Of a stretch of 64,000 bases of DNA, positions 30,817 to 41,807 are shown piece by piece. Below the pieces are notes generated by a model, which saw nothing but the letters and a program-made list of their open reading frames with translations, searched no databases and was not told the origin of the DNA. Origin of the DNA: Acrasis kona (lineage: Eukaryota > Heterolobosea > Eutetramitea > Acrasida > Acrasidae); NCBI GenBank assembly GCA_026419775.2, contig JAOPGA020001609.1, positions 1 to 64,000 of the forward strand. The letters run 5' to 3'. Made by a program: the position numbers and the translations under genes. Position 1 is the first letter of the stretch, and the number at the start of each line of letters is the position of its first letter.

Positions 30817-31413
30817 ATGAGCAATCTAGAATATGACGACGAATACTACGAATTCTTGAACCAGCTTGAGGAGAAAAAGAAGGAAATTGCTCAACGCCCA
30901 ACAAAAATTGTCCCACTTGACAAGTTGCCATTGTCTGATGATGTGAAAGGAAAATTAAGATACGAATTGTGTAAATGGTCTATCTTTGCTGCCAACAAGT
31001 TAAAAAGAAGGTTAGGACCAGGAAAGAGGAAGAGCAACATTGATGCGGCAGGATGTAAAGGTCGACTCGAGCTTGGTCAATGTGACTTTTTTCCATTCGA
31101 TGAATTCTTTGGGCAACAACCAGGCGTACGGAGAACTCACTCTGTTAGATGTCCAGAGGTTTGTGGGGTAAAAGAGCCAGAGAGAGTATTCTCATACGAG
31201 TTTCCAAATGTTCCTGTACTCAAACAAACAGTTCTACCAATGTGGTATATCATGGAGTTGGGAGATGCATATGGTCGTTACTCTGGAGTAGTACGGTGTA
31301 GATATCTCAAGATCACCCTTAAGATCAGAGAAGAGACTGGGGAGGTGTACTGCCTATATGTCCAAGAGAATGAGAGAAAGACTGAGACTGGGAGTTGGAG
31401 AACAACTGCTTAA
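30817..31413 (+). CDS. Unknown-family protein (family X), full-length copy
   Basis: The 198-residue protein has a helical, charged N-terminal half (EYYEFLNQLEEKKKEIAQRP; YELCKWSIFAANKLKRRLGP), a middle with QCDFFPFDEFF, and a beta-rich C-terminal half around AYGRYSGVVRCRYLKITLKI. No known domain is apparent. Partial relatives are at 8774-9090 and 25343-25639. All three lie next to transposase genes, and this one faces the intact Tnp2-like gene across a shared promoter. That suggests an accessory protein of the element, such as a DNA-binding partner, but no biochemical function can be read from the sequence. Confidence 0.55.
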   Translation: MSNLEYDDEYYEFLNQLEEKKKEIAQRPTKIVPLDKLPLSDDVKGKLRYELCKWSIFAANKLKRRLGPGKRKSNIDAAGCKGRLELGQCDFFPFDEFFGQQPGVRRTHSVRCPEVCGVKEPERVFSYEFPNVPVLKQTVLPMWYIMELGDAYGRYSGVVRCRYLKITLKIREETGEVYCLYVQENERKTETGSWRTTA

Positions 31414-31607
31414 CCTCAATAAAAAATTATTTGTACTTGTAATTAACTGTCTTTGTGGAAATAACTTATTCCTCCTCCTTCCTGCTCACCAGTTTCAAGC
31501 TTATTGTTATGATCATAGTATCCATACTCTATGCTGCAAATATTGAGTCATGGAAATAAATGGAACATGACTTGTATTGATCATACGTTGTAAAAAAATA
31601 TTTCGAG

Positions 31608-33006
31608 ATGATACGAACATGTGTACTATATCGTGATGGAAGTAGCAAGTTCTACACTGTTGGAGAAAAAGACAAGTCATACTATTACACATGTAGCCAT
31701 TGTGAAAAGCGAATTAAAAAAATAGGAAACATCTTTCCGTCGATGCGAAAATCATACCTGCCATTCAGCAATGGTAAGGTTGGACATTATCTTTGCAAAG
31801 TATGCGATTCAGCACTAAGCAAAGCACGAAGAGAAACAAAAGCGAAACAACAATTGCCAATGTGTCCGACTCAATCAGAACAAATGCCGATACGTGAACC
31901 TGAGAACAATACATTACTTGTCGACTTTCCGTTAGAACCAACAAGAGCGAGCATCTACGAAACCGACAATGCACAAACAACAAGAACGGTATCCAAAATT
32001 CGGCATACTGTTGTTACAAATAACGGCGGAATGAGTTCACAAATCATTAATCTGTTCCCAAAATTAATTCCACAGAACATTGCGAACGAATTTATGGACG
32101 CATGGATGAAGATTGAAGAGAGCGGTTTGTTCAAAGATGATTATGATCCAACGTGGAAATACTTGCGTACATATTGGCGTAACGCATGAGAAGAATTCTA
32201 CAAAAAAATCACTTTCGTCGCATTTCTCCGCACTCAAGCAGTCACCACATTACATTAAGACCAATACTCATTAGAAAGAAGCACGGAATGAAATGGAGGA
32301 ACTGTCCAGGAACTATCAAGTCAAGAAATGAAAAGAATAGAATTGATGGTATCATTAGGTTGAATCATATTATGTTACACAACTTTTTAGTAACTGTTTC
32401 AAATCACAAAGTCGAAACAGAATCTGATGGGGAAGATACATCTTACCCTGATAATTATGTTTTTGATGAAGAGAATGAGAATGACACTTCTGCAAGAGAC
32501 GATGCTGAGGAGATTTTCAACATGCGACAAAAAAAAACTCAAATAACAAGCATGAGTGGGTGTAAGTTACTTTTCATTACTTTCTTCTTACTTTACAAAT
32601 AGCATTAAACTTCTTCAAGGTTCCAAAAGATAGTGGGAGGAAAAGATTTTGTTGGAAATCATGGAAGACTGTACCAACAGGAATACAATGTTCCATTAAC
32701 CACGCACAAGAAGATGATAATTGCAATGGTAACACATGCAATTATAAAGGAATCACTGAGGAAAAGTTATGTTATCAATGGCACAAACAAGTACAAGATT
32801 ATTTGATTGATAACAACCTTTATTCAGAAGAGTTTGAATTGAATGACGATACAATTGAGTTGGGAGAATTTTGTTCAAAGGATATTGATGAATATACTGA
32901 AACGTCTGATGATGAAGATGATGAGGATTTTGTGTTGGAGAATACTGAAGACGAGTATGATTCTGAACTTGACATTGATAACGTAGATGTTGGAGATGAT
33001 GACTAA
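31608..33006 (+). pseudogene. Zinc-ribbon protein with acidic tail, disrupted
   Basis: The first 193 codons are open. They begin with a possible zinc-binding domain: YTCSHCEKRI, then HYLCKVCDSALSK about 30 residues later. After the TGA at 32186 readable sequence continues in other frames. An acidic segment around 32420-32560 joins through a clear 41-nt intron (32562-32602, GTAAGT to ATAG) to SLNFFKVPKDSGRKRFCWKS and a very acidic end at 33006. Between 32186 and 32420 the frame changes at least once. The tail WHKQVQDYLIDNNLYSEEFE may be folded. The architecture (Cys-rich head, acidic tail) resembles transposon-borne DNA-binding proteins, but I do not recognise a family. Confidence 0.4.
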
Positions 33007-33354
33007 ATAAACCTTGTTCTTCTACATACACATAACTTCTTTGTGCTTCATCAACAACTTGCGTCCGCAACGATATCCTACTACCAACTATGGTGACTCT
33101 TAATATATACCCATTTGGATAACAAAATATTTTGGGAGGAGGCCAATATTTATATTGCCTTTTATTCGGAGAACACCGGTATTTTGAAATTCAGTAATTA
33201 TTTGATAAATGGCACGTGTTGATACCATACGGTAGGATCGGATTTTATTTGTTCACAACAACCGATGTTTTGGACTGTCCATGCTGTTCTCCCTGTGCAA
33301 CCATTTCCAAGTTCCCCTCCACACCTCGCTTCACCCACAACATCAACCCTTACA

Positions 33355-33451
33355 ACCACCACTAAAACCACAACAACCACAACCACAACCACAACAACCA
33401 CAACAACAACAACAACAACAACCACATCCACTACAACAACAACAACAACCT
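33355..33451 (+). repeat. (CAA/CCA)n microsatellite
   Basis: About 97 bp of ACAACA/ACCACA triplets. It creates spurious open frames of poly-Thr and poly-Gln on the plus strand and poly-Val on the minus strand. I see no gene in 33007-33800 around it, only low-complexity C/T-rich sequence. Confidence 0.85.
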
Positions 33452-33805
33452 AATCATGAGGACATGCTCCTCCATTTCTCGTCCATCAACAACGTCTCTT
33501 CCTTCCCCTCTTCGGATAAGAATGAAAGCACTCACAACGCTCTTTCTACCCATCCTCCCCCAACAAATCTGCTACCAACTCCAACTCTACTCCTCCACGC
33601 CACTCCAACAATTTCCGGACTGCTTTCAAGGCCATAGACCCTTTCATTCCAAGAGCAGCTCCAACCACACCCAACAAACTCACTCTGGCTAAGAAACAAG
33701 ACATTCTTAACAAATCCAGAAATGAGGAAGTCCCCAACTCCCTCCTCCAACCGTTCTGCCGCTCGCTCTCTCCAGATGGACCTCGACTCCATCCTATAAC
33801 CCCCA

Positions 33806-35253
33806 TCACAATGACTTGCACATTTTTCCCCTCACGGGAGTAGTGCATAGTTTATGTAAAAATATCATCAAAATAAATATTATGTTTATTATTACTTTTC
33901 TTTTTCTATCACGCTGAACCCTACCCCCGGCGGAAGAAGTTGCAACAATTTCATTGGCAACTCTGTCTGAAACTTTGCTTGGTACATAAGATTTGTCTCT
34001 TCTTGTCTCATCTTTTTCCTTTTCTTCATTGACAACGTAATCAGCGTAAACTGGTCTATTTAGCAGTTTCTGGTTCTCTCCAAGTTTCGATTTCTTTAAG
34101 AAATTCGTTGGAACTTTAAGTCCTTTTTCGTACTCACTTCGAATAAGGTATTCTCTGTGAACTGGCGTCTTGTTGATTACTTCGTAAGGACCTTTGTACT
34201 GGATCTCGTCTTTCTTTTTTGTTGGATTACGTAACATGACAATATCACCTGGCTCGTATGTATCTAGTTTCTTGTGGTAAACATCTTTTTCGAAATTCTG
34301 TACTCTCATTCTGTAAATCAATGCTGGCACATTTTCTTTGTGGACTTCCCAAAACTTGTCCATTTTCTCATGATCTGCTTGCATAGCTTTCTTGTCATCT
34401 TTCTCTGGTGATGCTAGGTTAAATGGACCACGTCCAAACATGAGTGAGAATGGCGTTGCTAACATTTTGGAATGTACTCTGCTGTTCATTGCAAATTGAC
34501 ACATAGGTACTAGATCTTCCCAATGATCAATGTAATTCTTCTCCTGATACGTCAACTGAAGTTATTTAACAATGTACGGATGGTTTTGTTCTGAGCTTCT
34601 ACCAATCCGTTGGCATGGTGGTTGTATGCGATTACTCTGTTGTGTTTAGTACCGGCTAACTCGCACACTTCTTTGACTGCCAAATTGATAAATTCGTTTC
34701 CATTATCTGACTTGATTGTAGCAGGGAAACCAAATGTCATAAACACTTGCATGATTGCATCTGAAACCTCTTCCTTTGTCTTACCTAATAATGGTTTTAA
34801 CCAAACAAATCTTGAAAACTTGTCAACCATGACTAACAAATTCAAATATCCTTTCAAACTTCCTCCAATATGCATGAGGTCAATGTGGATATGTTCACCT
34901 GGCATACAAAACTGCTGCTCTTGTAATGGCGCGTAACTTAATCTCTGATTGTTCACTTGCTGACAGATAACACACTTTTTGACATAAACTCCACACTTCT
35001 TCTGTAAATGCTTGATACGAACAGATGGATGTGTAAGTCTAATGAAGTTAACCATTCTATTCACTCCCCAGTGAGCTTGATGGGCTTTTTCTATGATTTT
35101 TTCTTCTTTATCACTTGATAAAACTTCATAAGACAGTTTGTTCAATCTAGACAGTAAATCTGGCAATACATTGTCTTCTCCTTTGATGTGGTGCACTTCA
35201 AAACTAAACTCTGAGATAGTGGCAATCCAAGCTGCTAATATAGTGTTTTTCAA
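33806..35253 (-). pseudogene. Gypsy integrase
   Basis: A zinc-binding H..H..C..C region (AHWGVNRMVNFI, then CVICQQVNNQRL) precedes the catalytic core. The first Asp is in HIDLMHIGGS, the second in IKSDNGNEFIN, and the Glu in NHHANGLVEAQNKTIRTLLN. The frame shifts at 34552, after which the C-terminal part carries a GPF..NLASPEKDD segment and a chromatin-domain-like KKKDEIQYKGPYEVINKTPV. All three catalytic residues survive. Confidence 0.75.
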
Positions 35254-35262
35254 ATTTGGTCC

Positions 35263-36424
35263 TTACAATATTTTCATGATATCTGTTAATGCTCTGCTAT
35301 CTGTAAATAACTTGAAATGTCGTCCTAGTAGATGATGACGATAATGGTTCATGTGTACTACTATGGATAGTAACTCTTTCTTTGGGATGGTATAGAGTTT
35401 CTCTGACTTGTTTAGTACCCTCGAATGGAATCCTAAGTAGCGTTTCTCTCCATTTATCCTTTGGTACAAAGCTCCTCCTATACCCATTTCGCTGGAGTCT
35501 GTTTCTAATTCTAATGTAACATTTGGTATTGGATAATGTAGAAATGGCACATTGTTGATCAATGCTTTGCATACATTCTGATACGCTTCTTTTAACTCCG
35601 GATGTTCTCCCCATTTAAACATTTTCTGTTTCATGTTCATTATTGGATATAATAGATCGCTGGCATGTGGAATGAACCTACGGAAGAAATTGATAAAACC
35701 GACCAGTGTTTGGATATGTTTCCTTGTAGATGGTCGTTCCTTCCTTTGAAGCATATTGCAAACCTTGTCCATGTTTGGTCTCATACCGGCTTGTTCAATC
35801 CAAAAACCTAGTAAAGGGACTTTAGTTGCAAAGAAATTGCACTTGGCTGGCTGAATGGTCAAATTGACTGCTGTTAAGGCTTTAAAGACATTCTGGACAT
35901 GTACAACGTGTTCTTCTAACGTCTTGCTGTAAACTATAATATCATCCATGTGATTGCACAAATAATCTGTTAAATTGTTAGCTTGCAATAACGCTTTTAT
36001 CATGCGTTTAAATATGGATGGTATATGTTTTAAACCTAATGGAGCTGTTATAAATCGATATCTCTTACCTAAACATGTAAAACCTGTAATAGATTTATCT
36101 TGGGAACGTAAATAGATCTGATAGTATGCAGATTTTAAATTGATCTTGGAAAAAGATATATGAACCTGAGGATCCTACTTTCTTGAAGACTTCATTGATA
36201 CTTGGCACATCATTTGTGTCGCTTTCAATCAATTTGTTGATAAGTATGAAGTTGAAAACAAATCTGGGCTTGCCCTTCATGATAAGGAACCAATTTGTGT
36301 TGAATAACCCCATATCCATTTCTTCTTCTGTGCGGTGCAAATCTAGATATACCATCTCTTCCACAATCTTGTCTCTAACCCATTCCTTAACTCGGCTTCT
36401 AATGGATGATAAGATTGTGACCAT
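35263..36424 (-). pseudogene. Gypsy reverse transcriptase and RNase H
   Basis: The fingers and palm start in one frame (KPRFVFNFILINKLIESDTN, at 36424-36095) and continue in another from about 36003 with CNHMDDIIVYSKTLEEHV. The usual Y-x-D-D box is HMDD. The following GFINFFRRFIPHASDLLYPI and LELETDSSEMGIGGALYQR mark the connection and RNase H (with its first Asp), and ELLSIVVHMNHYRHHLLG and FTDSRALTDI follow. The gap between frames and the altered active-site box show decay. Confidence 0.75.
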
Positions 36425-36637
36425 GATCCTTTCCGTCTTGACTCTTCATCAACAAATTTGATTGCTATTGTACCAATAAGCATGATCTATGGTTGCTGTG
36501 TTCGCTTCTAAGAAGTCTGCTATATACTTCATATATTTTTCAGCATCTGGATGGTACTTGACACCTTTGCTCTCTTCTTTGTGATCTCTTTTTATTATCT
36601 CATTGACTGGTGTTGTTTGATACTTCTTTAAAAACTT

Positions 36638-37435
36638 CTATACGGTCTCATTACTGATGTCTGGTAAAGAATCATAAATATCCTTGATTCTGAATATTCT
36701 ACATAATGCTCTTCCGAAAATTACTTCTTCATCACATCCTGGCAAAACAACGAATGTGTGTTTGATCTTTGTATCTTTGTACTCTACTTGCATACAGGCT
36801 GTTCTACATCTTACGTTTCTCCTATCTGGGAACCTAATCAAAACGTTTGCGTTTTTATTTACATGAACTTTAAGTTCTTTGTTCTTGATTACTCTTGACG
36901 ATAACTTGTCACTTAATTGAGCTCCTTTGTCTACTAGTGCTTTCGCGGATACTCCGTTGACTTTAGTGGAAGCATACTGAAGACTTTTGTACTCAATACT
37001 GTCATCGTCGGATTTATTGAAATTATCATTATAATTGTCATCACTATTGTCATCACCATAGACTACTGGAGAACCATAACCTTCTTCAGTTTGAGGAATG
37101 ATCAATGCTCCTTTTTCTATCTGTGCTAGACCGATATTATTGACTTTGTATAGCTTCTTGAAATTCCTTCTTTCCTTGCCTTCCTTCTTCTTGTTGAGGT
37201 GTCTATCCTTTACCTCTTGTGGTGCGAATGCATAATTAAAAATACCTGGACTCTTAGGACAACCTGGTTGTAGATGGTCACCCTCCTCGTTGCATTTCCA
37301 ACAGTGCAAATCAGCCTTGTCGTCTTTGCTTTTACCCTTGGTAGTCTCTTCACTCTTGCTCTCGGGCCTGTGCTTGGAAAGGTACTCTTTGTTCTTCTGT
37401 ACCCATGTTTTTTCTCCGTATCCTCGCAATGTCAA
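36638..37435 (-). pseudogene. Gypsy gag C-terminus and aspartic protease
   Basis: A CCHC knuckle, CWKCNEEGDHLQPGC, marks the nucleocapsid. About 130 residues later comes a retropepsin-like region: VNGVSAKALVDKGAQLSDKL, then the flap region and FVVLPGCDEEVIFGRALC. The catalytic triad normally reads D-T/S-G; here it is DKG, so the protease would be inactive. The gag N-terminus is missing. Confidence 0.7.
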
Positions 37436-37827
37436 TAAATAAAGAGGATACCAGACTATCTAGCTGCTGGAGTTGTGTGAAATTCCAGCAGAAACAATCT
37501 GCAGCATAAGTTATAGTCAGAATACACGGCCATGTTTCTATTCATTTGGAGAGTGGTGTTATTAAACTAAGCGTTATATCAAAATACTTTGACAATTTGT
37601 CTATTGCTTGGTTGTTGTCAGCGGTTGATGTTTGGATTGACCTGATGACCGATTTAACCGTTTCTTGTCAAAGCTGGCTGTTGTAAACGAGATGAGAGGT
37701 CAACCTACGGCATGTGGCATGTGAACACCTAGAACGGTGAACGCAACAGGCAAGGAAATGTGCTGGTTCCACAGCACATTTTAATCTTAACAAGAACGTC
37801 TCAAGACAAGAATTGCACTTTTTTGTA
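37436..37827. other. Gene-free region upstream of the Gypsy copy
   Basis: No open frame with coding character is present. Sequence here might include remnants of the element's leader, but I cannot identify a primer-binding site. Confidence 0.3.
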
Positions 37828-37955
37828 GGTATGCGTGTCAGGGCCTCTACATTAAAGTTAAGCAGCAAGTTAATTAATTAAGGGAACGCGTGTTGGGGCC
37901 TCTTTAATTAATGAGAGTATAGTGGGAATGCGTGTTAGGGCCTCCACTCAAGACA
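37828..37955 (+). repeat. Three dispersed units of a G-rich motif (ATGCGTGT..GGGCCTC)
   Basis: The motif occurs at about 37830, 37885 and 37927, spaced 55 and 42 bp, with TTAATTAA between units. Confidence 0.6.
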
Positions 37956-38138
37956 GAAATGAAACAGAGCGGGACTTGAACATTAACATGCAAACGGATA
38001 TTGCGGAAGGGGAAACAATATTAACATTAACAACAATAAAACAAGACATAATTTAAAGTTAAGATTACTTAATGTGAAAAGAAAAAAAAAGAAAGAAGTG
38101 AAAAAAAGAAAAGAGAATACTAAATGTAGTACGTCTAT

Positions 38139-38400
38139 AGAGCGCAGCCTTTAGGCTAAGCGGAAACATTGGAGGGACTTAATTCTTGGAAAGTGGGATT
38201 AAAATTTCTAGAAAGTGGGATTTATAATCTAGAAAGTGGGCTCGCAGCGCCTTCAGCACTGCTCTTGAGCGCAGCCTTTAGGCGAAGCGGAAACTTAGAT
38301 AGACCCGATTCTTGAAGAGTGGGACTTCAATTCTAGAAAGTGGGAATAAATTTCTAGAAAGTGGATTTATAATCCAAAAGGTAGGCTCGCATTTTCTCTT
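38139..38400 (+). repeat. Two tandem copies of a 130-bp unit
   Basis: GAGCGCAGCCTTTAGGC begins each copy (38139 and 38269). Each unit contains several CTAGAAAGTGGG sub-repeats. I see no coding potential. Confidence 0.75.
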
Positions 38401-38509
38401 GGCGCCTTAGGTCAGCCAAAGATCTTCCTGATTTGATTTTGTAATTAAATTAACTTTTAAATTAATATCTGGAGTTTTTGTTCCTAGCTTTTTAACTTCA
38501 CCTTTGGGT

Positions 38510-40300
38510 CAGTGCGAGTCGATTTATAAATTTGCGATACGAATATTTGAGCTTCTTAGGCATAATGGCTCAGGAAAAAATCAAAAATCGTTAAGCTTGG
38601 GTTTATATCGAAACTGATTTTTTATTTTTTTCTGGTGTAATATAGGTAAAAATGCTCAAATATGCGTATTCGGAGTTTTAACCTCACTTTTATTACTCTG
38701 AAATTTAATTCCCGATAGGAATATTTGAGCTTTTTATGCATGATGGATCTAGAAAAAAACAAAATTCGAAACAAACCCAAGCTCAACGATTTTTGATTTT
38801 CTTCTAGAGCTAGATCGTTTAAAATGCTTAAATATTCCTATCGGGAGTTTAAGAATCGACTTTCGCTGACTTAAAGGTAAAGTTGAGAAGCTAAAGAAAA
38901 TTCCAGATACGTATATTTGAGCGTTTTTACCTATATTACTCCANANAAAAAATNAAAAATCAATCTCGACCTAAAACAAAGCTTAACGATTTTTGATTTT
39001 TCCTGAGCCATTATACTTAGGAAGCTCAAATATTCGTATCGGGAAAATAAGAATCGACTTTCGCTAACTCAAAGATGAAGTCGCTAAACCAAAGCCGAAA
39101 ACTCCGAATACGCATATTTGGAGGTCTTACACTATATTCCCCAGGGCAAAAATTAAAATTTGGTTTTGACTCAAACCCAAACTTTTTGATTTTTGATTTT
39201 TTCTTGAGCTATTATGCTTAGGAAGCTCAAATATTCGTATCGGGAATTTAAGAATTAACTCTTTATGACTCAAAGGTGAAGTTGAAAACCCGGGGACGAT
39301 AATTCCGAATACGTATATTCGAGCATTTCAAACTATATTACTCCAGAAAAAAATCAAAAATTAATTTCGACACAAACCCAAGCTTAACGATTTTTGTTTT
39401 TTTCCTGAGTCATTTTGCCTAAGAAGCTCAAATATTCGTATCGGGAATTTAAGATTCGACTTTCACTTACACAAAGACGAAGTTGAAAAGGAAGGGACAA
39501 AAACTCCGAACATGTATATTCCTAAGGAAGAAATAAAATCGGTTTTGTTACAAACCTAAACTTTTAGATTTTTGTTTTATTCTTGTGCTTTTATGCTTAA
39601 AAAGCTCAAATATTCGTATCGGGAATTAAAAGAATCGACTTCCGCTGGCTCAAAGATGAAGTTGAAAAGCTAGGGACAAAAACTCCGAATACGTATATTC
39701 GAGCATTTTAACCTATATTTCTTCAGAAAAAAAATCAAAAATTAATTTCGATATAGACCGAAGCTTAACGATTTTTATTTTTATTATGAGCCATCATGCT
39801 TAGGAAGCTCAAATATACGTATCGGGAATTTAAGAATCGACTCTAACTGACTCAATGGTGGAGTTGAAAAACTAGCAACAGAAACTTCAGACACGTATAT
39901 TTAAGCATTCTGACCTATATTACTTCATAAAAAATTAATAAATAATTTTGTGACAAACCCAAAAATTCTGCTTATTGAGTTTTTCTTAAGCCATTATGCT
40001 TAGGAAGCTCAAATATTCGTATCGGGAATTTAAGATTCGACTGTCACTAATCCAAAAATCTAGGGACAAAAACTCCAGATATGTATATTTGAGCATTTTA
40101 ACCTATATTACTTCATAAAAAAATCAAAAATTGATTTCGACTTAAACCCATGCTTCTCGATTATGATTTTTTTATTGAGCCAGTATGCATAAAAAGCTCA
40201 AATATTCGTATCGGTAATTTCTCAATCGACCCTTGCTAACCAAAATGTGAAGTTGAAAAACCAGTTACAAAAACTCTAGATACACATATTTGAGAATTTT
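38510..40300. repeat. Satellite array of roughly 200-bp palindromic units
   Basis: The motif GCTCAAATATTCGTATCGGG recurs near 39020, 39220, 39424, 39602, 39807, 40003 and 40194, with a diverged copy near 38830. Spacing is 180-205 bp. Each unit also contains the near-reverse complement (GAATACGTATATTCGAGC) and opposed AAAAAATCAAAAAT / ATTTTTGATTTTTT tracts, so single units can fold back. The first unit, at about 38545-38620, is in the opposite orientation to the rest. Ambiguous bases occur at 38943-38954. Open frames are absent. Confidence 0.9.
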
Positions 40301-40696
40301 AATCAATATTAAGGTGTTTATAAGACTGGTGTTTACATTACTTCAAATCACATTCTACAAATTACATTTACATTTTACTCTGTAATTTGAATGCAACGTC
40401 TTAAACAAATGTCTCAATTCCCCTTCAGAAAGTCAATAACCTAGGTCGAAAATCAACTAAAACTACTTGAATTCAAAAGCTTAGCGGTCAAAGCTGCTAC
40501 ATTAGCTTGGGCCCATAGAAGAGACTTAAAAGTCGGTGGTTCGTTTCCGACCGAAGGAGGCATTTTAAGACTTTTAATAAGATGTTGTGTTCAAATTACA
40601 GAGTAAAATGTGAACGTAATTTGTAAAATGTAATTTGAAGTAATACAAAGTCACCAATCTTATAAACAACCTAATATTGATTAAAATGATCAAATA
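40287..40696. mobile_element. MITE-like element with about 115-bp terminal inverted repeats
   Basis: The left arm (40287 to about 40402) and right arm (about 40572-40696) are imperfect reverse complements; both read through TTTATAAG, ATTACTTCAAAT and TTTTACTCTGTAATTTGAA. The 170-bp core holds tRNA-like sequence. No transposase is encoded. The left end merges with the last satellite unit, whose TATTTGAG...TTTTAA motif it shares. Confidence 0.7.
40484..40560 (+). ncRNA. tRNA-related sequence (box A and box B), probably inactive
   Basis: AGCTTAGCGGTCAAAGC matches a tRNA D-arm and Pol III box A, and GTGGTTCGTTTCCGACC matches box B with one change. A GACTTAAAAGTC hairpin sits where a long variable arm would be. 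The anticodon arm cannot be folded, and acceptor ends do not pair. A second D-arm-like copy lies inverted at about 41441-41475. This is best read as a tRNA-derived SINE or tRNA pseudogene captured inside the MITE. Confidence 0.4.
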
Positions 40697-40830
40697 CTTG
40701 TTTTTAAAATTATCCATATTCTCTTTAAGGACGCTCTGTAACTTCCTTTTTTGGTCTTCCAATAAACAGGAACCTTCCAATAAAAACAAAAATAGAAAGG
40801 AAAAACAAAATCACATTATCTTCAAACATA

Positions 40831-41195
40831 ATCACATGTGGACTTGCCCAGGCTGTGGGTCTACCATCACTCACAACATTGTGAAGCATCAAAAAGGATC
40901 TTCTGGTTCGTCAGTCAAAACCTGAGTATAAAAAGAGGAGACGTGATAACAAGTCCATTCATCTGCCAGTCATACTCACACATACAAAGACCTGGAGGGT
41001 GAGAGACCAAAGAAGAAGAGAAAGACAAAGAAGAATGTAATTACAACTCTAGTGAAGCAGCCAACAAATTGTGAAAATGGAGCAGAGGATGCTATATTCA
41101 AACCAAAGCGAAAAGCGCGACAATGCAAACAGTGCGGAAGGCTAGCAACGAAAGAATTTCATACTTTTGTCGGACGAAAGATGCAATGTAAATAG
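40831..41195 (+). pseudogene. Zinc-motif fragments of a transposon-like gene
   Basis: A short frame encodes HMWTCPGCGSTITHNIVKH, a C2-H2 type motif. About 250 bp on, another frame gives RQCKQCGRLATKEFHTFVG with a stop at about 41195. Both look like ends of zinc-binding domains of mobile-element proteins. Frames between them are broken. Confidence 0.25.
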
Positions 41196-41807
41196 ATTTG
41201 ATTGTAAAATAAAATAAAAATAGTTGTTATCCATAACCAAAAATTTACAAGTACAGTGCGTCCTTAAAGTTAAACTTGAAAAGTTAGTTACAAATATTGT
41301 TACACTCACGGTAAGCTATAGCTCTAATTATTGAAGTATCTTATAAATTTCCTATTATTTTGTTTGAGACAATTTATTATTAAAAACTATAAATGAAAAA
41401 AGTTCATTATATGTTGTTTATTATCTTACATTAGGATTAGAACTTTGACCGCTAAGCTATCGAATTCAAGACTATATGGCGCTCCCTAAAATTTGACTTG
41501 AACAACAAAACCAGGTTTCAAATTATCATAGATAACCTTATTGATCCTGACCATCGCATCATGTAACTTGAGTTTACTGTAGCGACAGTCAAGAAGCAAA
41601 TGGGTTTTGAATCATGTAATAATTTGTCTTTTTTTTAAAGTTAAGCCAGATGATATGTGTGGGTCATCTGGACAACATGGCTTTATTGGAAGCCATATGG
41701 ATGGATCTTTCTTTACATATGTTTTCCCTAACACGAAACAAACACTCGTAATACAATAAGAATACACTTTTATTCCAGTATACCAAGGTCTAATTCAAAA
41801 ATACAAT
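41196..41807. other. AT-rich spacer without genes
   Basis: I see only a second tRNA-like D-arm (about 41441-41475, minus) and short ORFs. The 3' flank of the PIP kinase gene occupies the last bases. Confidence 0.4.

Larger units (their letters stand above)
33806..37435 (-). mobile_element. Degenerate Ty3/Gypsy-type LTR retrotransposon
   Basis: On the minus strand the order is gag zinc knuckle, protease, reverse transcriptase, RNase H, integrase, which is the Gypsy order. The polyprotein is split into at least five frames. I found no convincing long terminal repeats flanking it, so the ends are uncertain and the copy appears old or truncated. Its coding region accounts for nearly all the sequence from 33.8 to 37.4 kb. 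Confidence 0.85.

Noticed and set aside
33198..33453. Poly-Val (minus) and poly-Thr (plus) proteins
   Set aside because: Both are translations of a triplet microsatellite without other coding signs.
38510..40300. CRISPR-like array
   Set aside because: Unit length is about 200 bp, units are similar throughout with no unique spacers, and the genome is eukaryotic.
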